DNA of 6,808 bases, taken from RGIG3528 sp045629005. Lineage in GTDB: Bacteria > Bacillota > Clostridia > Lachnospirales > Lachnospiraceae. A program made the position numbers and the translations under genes. How positions within the stretch are numbered: position 1 is the first letter of the stretch; each line of letters begins with the position of its first letter. The DNA is taken from positions 1 to 6,808 of the forward strand of contig JAZQQJ010000047.1 of NCBI GenBank assembly GCA_045629005.1, in the 5' to 3' direction. Positions 1 to 5,565 of this stretch are shown here, piece after piece. The notes under the pieces are model-generated. The model searched no databases. It was not told the DNA's origin and was given only the letters and a program-made list of their open reading frames with translations.

Positions 1-557
1 GCAACAACCTTAACCTTGGCTCCTTCCAGCGTCATTCTGCGGGCCATAATAAGTCCAATATCACCTGAACCGAGGATTACTACCTCTTTACCCGGCATAA
101 TGCCTTCAACGTTAACAAAGCGCTGTGCCGTTCCTGCAGAAAAGATGCCTGCGGGACGGAAACCGGGAATACCCAAAGCTCCTCTTGGACGCTCTCTGCA
201 ACCCATTGCAAGTATTACAGCCCCGGCCTTTATTTGGAAAAGACCGTCCTTTCTGTTCATTGCAGTAACAATTCTGTCAGAAGAAAGGTCGACAACCATC
301 GTTTCAAGCAAATAATCAATTTTCGCATCCAGAACACGAGTAATAAAACGTGCGGCATATTCAGGACCTGTGAGTTCTTCCTTAAATGTATGAAGACCGA
401 ATCCGTTATGAATACACTGATTTAAAATACCACCAAGCTGCGTATCTCGTTCAAGAATAAGAACGTCCTTAATGCCGGCTTCGCGGGCTGCAAGTGCAGC
501 TGCAAGGCCTGCGGGACCGCCGCCGATAATAACAACATCCGCTTCTTTACAGTACAT
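1..557 (-). CDS. FAD/NAD(P)-dependent oxidoreductase, partner of GlpA-like dehydrogenase (partial, C-terminus off window)
   Basis: The first 185 codons are visible; the gene continues past the left edge. Residues 8-17 form an FAD-binding Rossmann motif (VVIIGGGPAG; G12, G14, G17) followed by an ERD acidic end at 36-38. A Cys-His segment (NQCIHNGFGLH, 46-56) and AMGCRERPRG (117-126) are typical of the FAD oxidoreductase found next to GlpA-like proteins in Clostridia. A second dinucleotide-binding motif, GSGDIG (163-168), begins the NAD(P) domain. ATG at 557 is chosen because GGAGG lies 7 nt upstream; another in-frame ATG at 563 sits almost on top of that site. The start overlaps the stop of the upstream gene by 11 bp, so translation is probably coupled. 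In related operons the product is thought to relay electrons from the dehydrogenase, and a small DUF1667 protein often comes next; that would lie outside this window. The class is secure, the electron acceptor is unknown. Confidence 0.88.
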   Translation of the reverse strand, partial: MYCKEADVVIIGGGPAGLAAALAAREAGIKDVLILERDTQLGGILNQCIHNGFGLHTFKEELTGPEYAARFITRVLDAKIDYLLETMVVDLSSDRIVTAMNRKDGLFQIKAGAVILAMGCRERPRGALGIPGFRPAGIFSAGTAQRFVNVEGIMPGKEVVILGSGDIGLIMARRMTLEGAKVKVV

Positions 558-1962
558 GTGCATTCCTCCCGCTCTTTACTATTTCTTCCATAGGAATTCC
601 AAGCTCTCTTGAAATAATCTCCATTGTTCTCGGTGTGCAGAAGCCTGCCTGACAACGGCCCATTCCTGCACGCGTACGACGTTTTATACCATCCATCGTC
701 TTTGCTCCGAGAGGTCTGTGTATTGCGTCAAGAATTTCACCTTCGGAAATCATTTCGCAACGGCAAACTATTACAGAATACGCGCTGTTCTGCTTTATAA
801 GTGCTTCGCGCTCTTCAACAGGCATAAGTGCGAGATGCGGAACACCCTTTCTTGTTGCAACAAAATTGTCCTTTTTCTTTGCTTCAAACATAGGCAGAAC
901 GAGCTCTGCAACATATTCTCCCATAACACTTGCGCAGGAGAGGCCGGGAGACTCAATTCCGGCAACATCAATGAAGCCCTCTGCATCTTTAAGTGAACCG
1001 ATTACAAAATCGTCTCCGTCTTCATGAGCTCGAAGACCTGCAAAGCTTGTTATCATCAACTTACCAGCAGGCATCATTTCAACGCTTTCAGCAGCCTTTG
1101 TACGAGCCTTATTCATACCGTCAGCTGTTGTATTTGTAGCCTCTTTGTCATCAAGATTCTCTGCTGTAGGTCCTACGAGCAGATTACCATGAACGGTGGG
1201 TGTAAAAAGAACGCCCTTACCAAGTGCGGAAGGAAGCTGGAAAATCGTATGACTTACCATATTTCCGCACTGCTTGTCATACAGGCAATATTCTCCACGG
1301 CGTGCAGTAATCTTCATAGGTTCACTGCTAACCATTGAATGAATCTTATCAGCATAAACTCCGGCAGCATTAATAACCGCCTTTGCTTCTATACTCTGTT
1401 TATTTGTTATAACGGTGTAAAAGCCTTCGTTCTTCTTCACATCCAGAACTTCATTGTCAAACATGAATTCAACACCGTTTACGTTTGCATTTTCAGCAAG
1501 TGCAATTGTAAGTTCAAACGGGCACACAATACCGCCTGTCGGTGCAAGAAGAGCAGCTATTACGTTCTTTGAAAGATTAGGCTCGATTTTTCTTGCCTCA
1601 TCGCCTGATATTATTTTTAAATCCGGAACTCCGTTCTTCTGCCCCTTTTCAAGAAGAGCATTAAGCTTCGGAAGCCCCTCTTCTTCCTCACATATTACCA
1701 TCGAGCCGTTTCTCTTGAACGCAAAATCAAGCTCTTTCGAGAGCTGTTCCATACGGGCATTGCCTTTTGCATTCAGTTTTGCCTTTACTGTTCCGGGCTC
1801 TGCGTCAAAGCCTGCGTGGACAATTCCACTGTTGGCCTTTGAAGTTCCCTCCCCTACATCGAGGTCTCTTTCAACAACGACTGTCTTAAAATCGTACTTT
1901 GACAGTTCACGTGCAATTGCACAACCGGTCACCCCGGCGCCTATAATACAGACATCAATCAT
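547..1962 (-). CDS. GlpA-like FAD-dependent dehydrogenase with C-terminal BFD-type [2Fe-2S] domain
   Basis: A 471-residue protein of the DAO/GlpA/LhgO type. The N-terminal FAD-binding motif is IIGAGVTG (G8, G10, G13), followed by VVVERD (28-33) and the family signature NSGIVHAGFDAEPGT (44-58). The C-terminus carries a BFD-like iron-sulfur domain with four cysteines in CxC plus CxxxxC arrangement: C400, C402, C437 and C442. ATG at 1962 is chosen because AAGGAGG sits 5 nt upstream and the FAD motif must start there; an upstream in-frame ATG at 2004 would read through the leader hairpin. It is the first gene of an operon with the overlapping oxidoreductase at 1-557. By family, the likely reaction is oxidation of sn-glycerol 3-phosphate to dihydroxyacetone phosphate in the cytoplasm or at the membrane face. 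A 2-hydroxyacid such as 2-hydroxyglutarate is an alternative substrate, and no glpK or glpF is visible to settle this. Domain assignment is firm, substrate moderate. Confidence 0.88.
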   Translation of the reverse strand: MIDVCIIGAGVTGCAIARELSKYDFKTVVVERDLDVGEGTSKANSGIVHAGFDAEPGTVKAKLNAKGNARMEQLSKELDFAFKRNGSMVICEEEEGLPKLNALLEKGQKNGVPDLKIISGDEARKIEPNLSKNVIAALLAPTGGIVCPFELTIALAENANVNGVEFMFDNEVLDVKKNEGFYTVITNKQSIEAKAVINAAGVYADKIHSMVSSEPMKITARRGEYCLYDKQCGNMVSHTIFQLPSALGKGVLFTPTVHGNLLVGPTAENLDDKEATNTTADGMNKARTKAAESVEMMPAGKLMITSFAGLRAHEDGDDFVIGSLKDAEGFIDVAGIESPGLSCASVMGEYVAELVLPMFEAKKKDNFVATRKGVPHLALMPVEEREALIKQNSAYSVIVCRCEMISEGEILDAIHRPLGAKTMDGIKRRTRAGMGRCQAGFCTPRTMEIISRELGIPMEEIVKSGRNAHVL

Positions 1963-1967
1963 GTAAA

Positions 1968-1998
1968 CCTCCTTCCGAAGCCTTTTCCCACGCTTCGG
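1968..1998 (-). promoter_or_regulatory. Leader hairpin abutting the Shine-Dalgarno of the GlpA-like gene
   Basis: On the minus strand a perfect 7-bp inverted repeat, CCGAAGC (1992-1998) and GCTTCGG (1975-1981), encloses a 10-nt loop. The very next bases are AAGGAGG (1968-1974), the ribosome binding site of the gene starting at 1962. A stem that touches the site could influence ribosome access. The stem and the ribosome binding site are seen directly; a regulatory role is inference. Confidence 0.55.
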
Positions 1999-2022
1999 CA
2001 CCACTTGAAAAATACGTCTTTA

Positions 2023-2074
2023 TGCTCGTACAAGCCTGTTTATGCCCTTGCAACTTGCTCATACAAGCCTGTTT
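2023..2074 (-). repeat. Pair of 19-bp direct repeats in the leader of the glp-like operon
   Basis: Two copies, 2023-2041 and 2056-2074, differ at one base out of 19 and are spaced 33 bp start to start, about three DNA turns. Read on the minus strand each contains GCTTGTAYGAGC, a near-palindrome. They lie about 20 to 70 nt downstream of the predicted transcription start. The layout fits a repressor operator pair acting as a roadblock; an RNA-level role in the leader is the alternative. Confidence 0.6.
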
Positions 2075-2098
2075 TCCATATCCTCAAGCGTACTCTTA

Positions 2099-2127
2099 AT
2101 TATACGATTTTAGTCATCTTTAGTCAA
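2099..2127 (-). promoter_or_regulatory. Sigma-A promoter of the glp-like operon
   Basis: On the minus strand TTGACT (2122-2127) is followed after exactly 17 bp by TATAAT (2099-2104), close to the housekeeping consensus. Transcription would start near 2092, giving a leader of about 130 nt before the ATG at 1962. The spacer and -35 contain a short direct repeat, GACTAAA twice with a 10-bp period, which might be a regulator contact. Confidence 0.8.
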
Positions 2128-2186
2128 CGAATCCACTACCCTCCAAAGCCCAAATCCCGCGGGTTTTAGTTTTATTTAATGAATTT

Positions 2187-2420
2187 ACGATGAGGGTGCT
2201 TTTTACAGTTGTGTAATTACTCCCTTTACGGACAAAAAGGCTTGTCGGGTGCTTTTATCCGTAAATCCCCCGGAAGCTAATTTCAACCTTTACGGATAAA
2301 AAGGCTTGCGGAGTGCTTTTATCTGTAAACTCCCCGGAAGCTAACCACCTCCTCTACGGATAAATTCAATTATCATATTCTTTTATCCGTAAAACTAATT
2401 GTAATCACCCTCAAAATCGT
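2187..2420. repeat. Short imperfect inverted repeats bracketing the tandem palindromes
   Basis: ACGATGAGGGTG (2187-2198) is matched on the other side by CACCCTCAAAATCGT (2406-2420): all 12 bases are complementary once three extra bases on the right are looped out. The pair encloses the three 64-bp units, giving a block of about 234 bp that resembles a small non-autonomous mobile element. No target-site duplication is obvious, so the element reading is tentative. Confidence 0.35.
2225..2393. repeat. Three tandem palindromic units with an exact 64-bp period
   Basis: Left arms begin at 2225, 2289 and 2353, and right arms at 2253, 2317 and 2381, so the period is 64 bp in both series. The arms are versions of TTTACGGATAAAA and its complement TTTTATCCGTAAA. 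They form 13-bp stems with one imperfect pair in units 1 and 2, and a perfect 10-bp core in unit 3 (2355-2364 with 2382-2391). Units 1 and 2 match at about 49 of 56 positions, including a shared tail CCCCGGAAGCTAA; unit 3 has kept the arms but lost the loop sequence. Loops are about 15-17 nt. There is no T-run, so these are not ordinary terminators. Function unknown; operator array, RNA structure and remnant mobile repeat are all possible. Confidence 0.85.
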
Positions 2421-2476
2421 TTAAAACCCCGCACCGCATGACACTCTCCCGCGCACATGACAAGCCCGCTTCGCAT

Positions 2477-2505
2477 AACAAAACCGCCTCGCATGTGCGA
2501 GGCGG
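2477..2505 (-). terminator. Rho-independent terminator of the HIT gene
   Basis: CCGCCTCGCA and TGCGAGGCGG (2484-2493, 2496-2505) form a 10-bp GC-rich stem with a minimal loop. In the minus-strand direction it is followed by TTTTGTT (2477-2483). It lies about 45 bp past the stop of the HIT gene and would end that transcript before the repeat block. Confidence 0.8.
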
Positions 2506-2549
2506 GTGGCTTCAGCTTAGCTAAGTTCCAATATTATTTCTAACAGCTT

Positions 2550-2963
2550 TTATTTAATTTTAGCAGCTATTTCGGCAGCGAGAGCATTTGCTTCTCCATC
2601 GGCATATGAGCCCGGCTTCCAGCCCATAGCAACTCTGTCATTCTCAAAACGAGGTATGAAGTGAATGTGCAGATGGAAAACCGTCTGGCCTGCTGCAGGA
2701 CCGTTGTTCTGAAGTATGTTCATGCCGTCGCAACCCGTAACTTCCTTAATTGCTGCTGCAACCTTGGGAACAACAGCGAATATACGGCTTGCGGTGTCTG
2801 CATCAAGTTCAAAAATGTTTGCCACATGCTTCTTGACAAGAAGAATTGCATGTCCCTTTGCTGCGGGGCCGATGTCAAGAATTACACGTACATCATCGTT
2901 TTCAAAGATTGTAGCAGAAGGAATTTCTCCGTTTGCGATTTTACAAAAGATACAATTATCCAT
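2550..2963 (-). CDS. HIT-family nucleotide-binding hydrolase (HINT type)
   Basis: A 137-residue cytoplasmic protein, usual length for bacterial HINT proteins. It starts MDNCIFCKI with the CxxC pair C4/C7 common in the family, and carries the histidine triad HLHIH at H97, H99 and H101; by family H99 would be the nucleophile. Such enzymes cleave nucleoside phosphoramidates or adenylylated intermediates; the physiological substrate is not known. The start is uncertain. ATG at 2963 gives the family-typical N-terminus, and ATG at 2969 adds two residues. The frame also stays open to ATG at 3029, which has a weak GGAAG about 10 nt upstream, adding 22 residues unlike the family. No good ribosome binding site is visible at 2963. 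The gene follows mtnN in the same direction about 170 bp downstream, with no terminator visible between them, so cotranscription is possible. Confidence 0.9.
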   Translation of the reverse strand: MDNCIFCKIANGEIPSATIFENDDVRVILDIGPAAKGHAILLVKKHVANIFELDADTASRIFAVVPKVAAAIKEVTGCDGMNILQNNGPAAGQTVFHLHIHFIPRFENDRVAMGWKPGSYADGEANALAAEIAAKIK

Positions 2964-3131
2964 TTTCATATATGCCAAATGCCCATTAATATGGAATTTG
3001 GATTTTCCTTTCATAATTATTTTCAACATTATTACTCAACTTCCAAAGTCATTTTGCGAAGTTTAAATACCAATAGCACTGAACTCTCAATGTATAATAT
3101 CAAGATACTCACCTTATAGGTTATTCAGGTT

Positions 3132-3824
3132 TTACACGTTCTTGATAATATCATACACAAGTCCAAGGTAATTTTCAATTGCCTTGCTCTCGAATTCCTG
3201 ATAGTCATTTGTCGCACTGCCGTCAGCCTTATCGGAAATGGCACGAATTATGAGGAAAGGAATGCGATTTATAAACGCGGTGTGGGCAATTGCTCCGCCC
3301 TCCATCTCGCAACAAGCGGCAGCATAGGTGTTCGCAATCTCCTCTTTTGCAAGGCGTCCGCATATGAACTGATCACCCGTTGCAATGCGCCCCTCAACTG
3401 CCTTCACACCTTCAGGAAGCTTCTTACCTGCTTCGCGGGCAATGTCGAGAAGCTTTTCGTCTGCAGGGAAGGAAGCAGGCATGCCGGGAATCATTCCTTT
3501 TTTGAAGCCCGGAAGATTCAATGTAAAATCGTGTTCAACGGCGTCCGTGCTTAATACGATATCTCCGATGGAAATACCTTCTTTAAGACATCCGCCCACG
3601 CCTGTATTAATGATGTGCGAAATACCGAATTTATCAATAAGCATCTGCGCACATACGGCAGCATTTACTTTTCCGATTCCGCATTTTACAACAACGACAT
3701 CCTTTTCAAAAAGCTTTCCTGTAAAGAAACGCATCCCCGCACAATCCTTTATTTCGGGAGCAGGCATAAGCGCTTTCAACTTTGACACTTCCGCTTCAAG
3801 AGCACCGATTATACCAATTTTCAT
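3132..3824 (-). CDS. mtnN: 5'-methylthioadenosine/S-adenosylhomocysteine nucleosidase
   Basis: A 230-residue enzyme of the PNP/UDP phosphorylase fold, the normal length for MTAN (Pfs). It hydrolyses methylthioadenosine and S-adenosylhomocysteine to adenine plus the thioribose, clearing by-products of SAM use, feeding methionine salvage and the LuxS route. Key residues match the Escherichia coli enzyme closely: E12 in GALEAEV, E175 in CEMEGGAIAH and the catalytic acid D198 in RAISDKAD; a glycine-rich NTGVGG loop is also present. ATG at 3824 is chosen because GGAGG lies 4 nt upstream and the conserved MKIGIIGA begins there; an in-frame ATG at 3911 would add 29 residues foreign to the family. 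The HIT gene lies downstream on the same strand. I could not find a convincing promoter in the gap upstream. Confidence 0.95.
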   Translation of the reverse strand: MKIGIIGALEAEVSKLKALMPAPEIKDCAGMRFFTGKLFEKDVVVVKCGIGKVNAAVCAQMLIDKFGISHIINTGVGGCLKEGISIGDIVLSTDAVEHDFTLNLPGFKKGMIPGMPASFPADEKLLDIAREAGKKLPEGVKAVEGRIATGDQFICGRLAKEEIANTYAAACCEMEGGAIAHTAFINRIPFLIIRAISDKADGSATNDYQEFESKAIENYLGLVYDIIKNV

Positions 3825-3996
3825 ACTACCTCCAATACATAGAAATATAGTGAAGTCAAACGTCATTACATCTCGCAATGTATACCGTAAATATGCAAGT
3901 TCCTTGTACATACATTTTCGTCACGGATTTCAGATTTCTTCATGGAACAGCAAAGGATTGCTTGACAATCATCATTTTTAATAGTAACACATCTTA

Positions 3997-4025
3997 TTGA
4001 CAAAACAAGCAAAATGATGTATCTT
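3997..4025 (+). promoter_or_regulatory. Sigma-A promoter of the PfoR-like gene
   Basis: A consensus TTGACA (3997-4002) is separated by exactly 17 bp from TATCTT (4020-4025). Transcription would start near 4032 and yield an unusually long leader of about 200 nt that contains both direct repeats. A weaker alternative closer to the gene is TTGTAT at 4187 with CATAAT at 4208, but its 15-bp spacer and a start that would fall on the ribosome binding site make it less likely. Confidence 0.65.
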
Positions 4026-4080
4026 TCTTGAAACTTTAGTATTTTAAAGCAAAGAAGTACAAGCGTGGATGTTCATCAAA

Positions 4081-4150
4081 TATTACAACAGAACAGCAGA
4101 AGGCGCTTTATGGTCATTATATATTATGACAGAACAGTAGAAGGCGCTTT
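4081..4150 (+). repeat. Pair of 29-bp direct repeats upstream of the PfoR-like gene
   Basis: Copies at 4081-4109 and 4122-4150 agree at 26 of 29 positions and are spaced 41 bp start to start. Both contain ACAGAACAG and end in GAAGGCGCTTT, whose last ten bases form an imperfect dyad. They lie downstream of the predicted transcription start and about 80 bp before the start codon. A regulator binding pair or a leader RNA element are both possible. Confidence 0.75.
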
Positions 4151-4230
4151 TGTTATTCCTGTTATAAAAGCACACATGCACATCATTTGTATATTATTAC
4201 AATAAAACATAATCACATTCAGGAGCAGCA

Positions 4231-5337
4231 ATGAAAACATTAAAAAAAGTACTTAATTACATCTTTATCGATGGACTTGGCGGTATGGCACTCGGCCTGT
4301 TTGCAACACTCATCATAGGCACAATTGTTAAGCAGGCCGGCTCTTACATTCCCGGAGTAATCGGCGAATACCTCGTCATCTTCGGAAGCATTGCACAGTC
4401 ATTGACAGGCGCCGGCATCGGTGTTGGCGTTGCCTGCAAGTTTAAAGACCAGGGTCTTGTAATCTTCTCATCGGCCACATGCGGTATGATTGGTGCTTTC
4501 GCATCAAAAATCATTGCAGGTACGGTTGTTTCCGGCACAGTCATCACACTTGCCGGTCCCGGAGAGCCTCTCGGTGCTTACATCGCAGCACTTACAGGCA
4601 TTACAGTCGGAAGACTGGTTGCCGGGAAAACAAAGCTTGATATTCTCGTTACACCGTTTGTCACAATTGTGTCCGGCTCAATTGTCGGTATCATCCTCGG
4701 ACCTCCGATTTCAGCATTTATGACATGGCTCGGAAGTATTGTTAACTGGAGTACCGAACAGCAGCCCATCCTCATGGGCATTCTCGTTTCAGTAATTATG
4801 GGCATGGTCCTTACGCTTCCCATCAGTTCTGCAGCATTGGGCGTTATTCTTGCACTTGAAGGTCCTGCCGCAGGTGCAGCAACAATAGGTTGCTGTTGTA
4901 ACATGATCGGCTTTGCGATTGCAAGTTACAGAGAAAACGGCATCGGCGGATTCTTTGCACAGGGCATCGGAACATCAATGCTTCAGGTTCCGAACATTAT
5001 GAAAAAGCCCCTCATCTGGCTTCCCGCCATCATTTCCTCAGCAATACTCGGTCCCATCGGAATCACGCTTTTCAACATGACAAATAACGCAACAGGATGC
5101 GGAATGGGTACAAGCGGTCTTGTCGGTCAGCTCACAACATATCAGGTTATGTCCGCTACCGAAGCAGGTTGGATTGTAATCATGAAGATGCTTCTCCTAC
5201 ACTTCATCCTTCCCGGCCTTCTCGCATGGGGCATTTCAGAGTTTATGCGTGCCAAGGGCTGGATTAAGAAAAATGATATGCTTCTCGATATCGTTACCAA
5301 AACCAACAAGAAAAACAAGAAAAAGGCAGACAAGTAA
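4231..5337 (+). CDS. Stand-alone PTS EIIC-like membrane protein (PTS_EIIC_2 / PfoR family)
   Basis: A 368-residue, strongly hydrophobic protein with roughly eight to ten membrane segments, starting around residues 15-35 and ending near 315-337, and a lysine-rich cytoplasmic tail (345-368). Glycine-rich helices, a GAATIGCCCNMIGFA segment (215-229) and NNATGCGMGTSGLVGQ (285-300) fit the PTS_EIIC_2/PfoR family, whose namesake was reported as a regulator of perfringolysin in Clostridium perfringens; the real substrate or role is poorly known. No EIIA, EIIB or HPr-like domain is fused or adjacent, so it may act as an orphan transporter, borrow general PTS components, or not phosphorylate at all. 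The start is supported by AGGAG 5 nt upstream of ATG 4231. It is monocistronic: own promoter, long leader with repeats, strong terminator right after the stop. Membrane nature is certain, family good, function open. Confidence 0.85.
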   Translation: MKTLKKVLNYIFIDGLGGMALGLFATLIIGTIVKQAGSYIPGVIGEYLVIFGSIAQSLTGAGIGVGVACKFKDQGLVIFSSATCGMIGAFASKIIAGTVVSGTVITLAGPGEPLGAYIAALTGITVGRLVAGKTKLDILVTPFVTIVSGSIVGIILGPPISAFMTWLGSIVNWSTEQQPILMGILVSVIMGMVLTLPISSAALGVILALEGPAAGAATIGCCCNMIGFAIASYRENGIGGFFAQGIGTSMLQVPNIMKKPLIWLPAIISSAILGPIGITLFNMTNNATGCGMGTSGLVGQLTTYQVMSATEAGWIVIMKMLLLHFILPGLLAWGISEFMRAKGWIKKNDMLLDIVTKTNKKNKKKADK

Positions 5338-5343
5338 CTATTT

Positions 5344-5442
5344 CAAGTTTTGACGAGCTGAATTTCAAATAAAGAAAATCAGCTCGTCTTTTTCTTGCTT
5401 TCATTCAAGTAAGTGACGAGCTATGTTCAAAAAAGCAAGAAA
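5344..5442 (+). repeat. Partial duplication of the terminator region with alternative pairings
   Basis: The segment starting at 5344 (CAAGT, then TGACGAGCT, then TTCAAA) recurs in degenerate form from 5406, with the GACGAGCT core offset by 63 bp (5352 and 5415). The terminator 3' arm AGCTCGTC (5381-5388) can therefore also pair with 5415-5422. In addition TTTCTTGCTTT (5391-5401) is complementary to AAAGCAAGAAA (5432-5442). The repeats are seen directly; a switching role is not shown. Confidence 0.6.
5352..5393 (+). terminator. Rho-independent terminator of the PfoR-like gene
   Basis: GACGAGCTGA (5352-5361) pairs with TCAGCTCGTC (5379-5388). The stem extends to 15 bp (5352-5366 with 5374-5388) with one mismatch, around the loop AAATAAA, and TTTTT follows. 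It begins 14 bp after the stop codon and should end the transcript efficiently. Confidence 0.92.
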
Positions 5443-5509
5443 TGGTCCCATGAAACCTCACAAGACCTGAAGTTCGCGGGTATCCAAATTTCAAAAAGCA
5501 CTGTAACGA

Positions 5510-5538
5510 TTGACGAAAAAGCTATGAAATGCTAACAT
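5510..5538 (+). promoter_or_regulatory. Sigma-A promoter of the flavodoxin-SCP2 fusion gene
   Basis: TTGACG (5510-5515) and TAACAT (5533-5538) are separated by exactly 17 bp. Transcription would begin near 5545, leaving a leader of only about 20 nt that contains the ribosome binding site GTGAGG (5553-5558), 7 nt before the ATG at 5566. Confidence 0.6.
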
Positions 5539-5565
5539 TAAGTCAATCTAAAGTGAGGTTTACAT

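Larger units (their letters stand above)
1963..2549. other. 587-bp gene-free gap between the GlpA-like and HIT genes
   Basis: No convincing coding region lies here on either strand. Going from right to left it holds the HIT gene terminator (2477-2505), a short stretch with no clear feature (2421-2476), a repeat block of three 64-bp units (2187-2420), a small GC palindrome CCCGCGGG (2156-2163), and the promoter and leader of the glp-like operon (1963-2127). Confidence 0.8.
3825..4230. other. 406-bp divergent intergenic region between mtnN and the PfoR-like gene
   Basis: No established gene lies here. It carries the plus-strand promoter at 3997-4025, a second TTGACA at 3962-3967 whose matching -10 (TAACAC at 3985-3990) is poor, and the long repeat-bearing leader of the PfoR-like gene. 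A 23-codon open frame at 4069-4140 spans the first leader repeat and ends inside the second; it has no clear ribosome binding site. The mtnN-proximal part (3825-3960) shows only its GGAGG site and AT-rich sequence. Confidence 0.7.

Noticed and set aside
1454..1966. 170-codon plus-strand open frame
   Set aside because: It is antisense to the clearly real GlpA-like gene, has low-complexity Ser/Phe/Ala composition and no family signature.
1963..2004. N-terminal extension of the GlpA-like protein to ATG 2004
   Set aside because: The added residues (MVPKRGKRLRKEVY) are translated leader hairpin and ribosome-binding-site sequence, and AAGGAGG directs the start at 1962.
1955..2062. 35-codon minus-strand frame in the glp leader overlapping the GlpA-like start
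   Set aside because: Only a weak AGG precedes it, it covers repeats and hairpin, and a frame of this length is likely by chance.
2225..2393. CRISPR array
   Set aside because: Only three units, each with an internal long palindrome, and similar rather than unique sequence between arms; no cas gene nearby.
3094..3122. Promoter for the HIT gene (TATTAT at 3094-3099)
   Set aside because: No acceptable -35 hexamer lies 16-18 bp upstream.
3385..3981. 198-codon plus-strand open frame
   Set aside because: It is the antisense shadow of mtnN; mtnN has all catalytic residues in place.
4187..4213. Alternative PfoR-like promoter TTGTAT / CATAAT
   Set aside because: The spacer is 15 bp and transcription would begin at the ribosome binding site; the 3997-4025 promoter is better.
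5423..5470. 15-codon basic peptide frame (MFKKARNG...)
   Set aside because: No ribosome binding site, and it lies in the duplicated terminator region.
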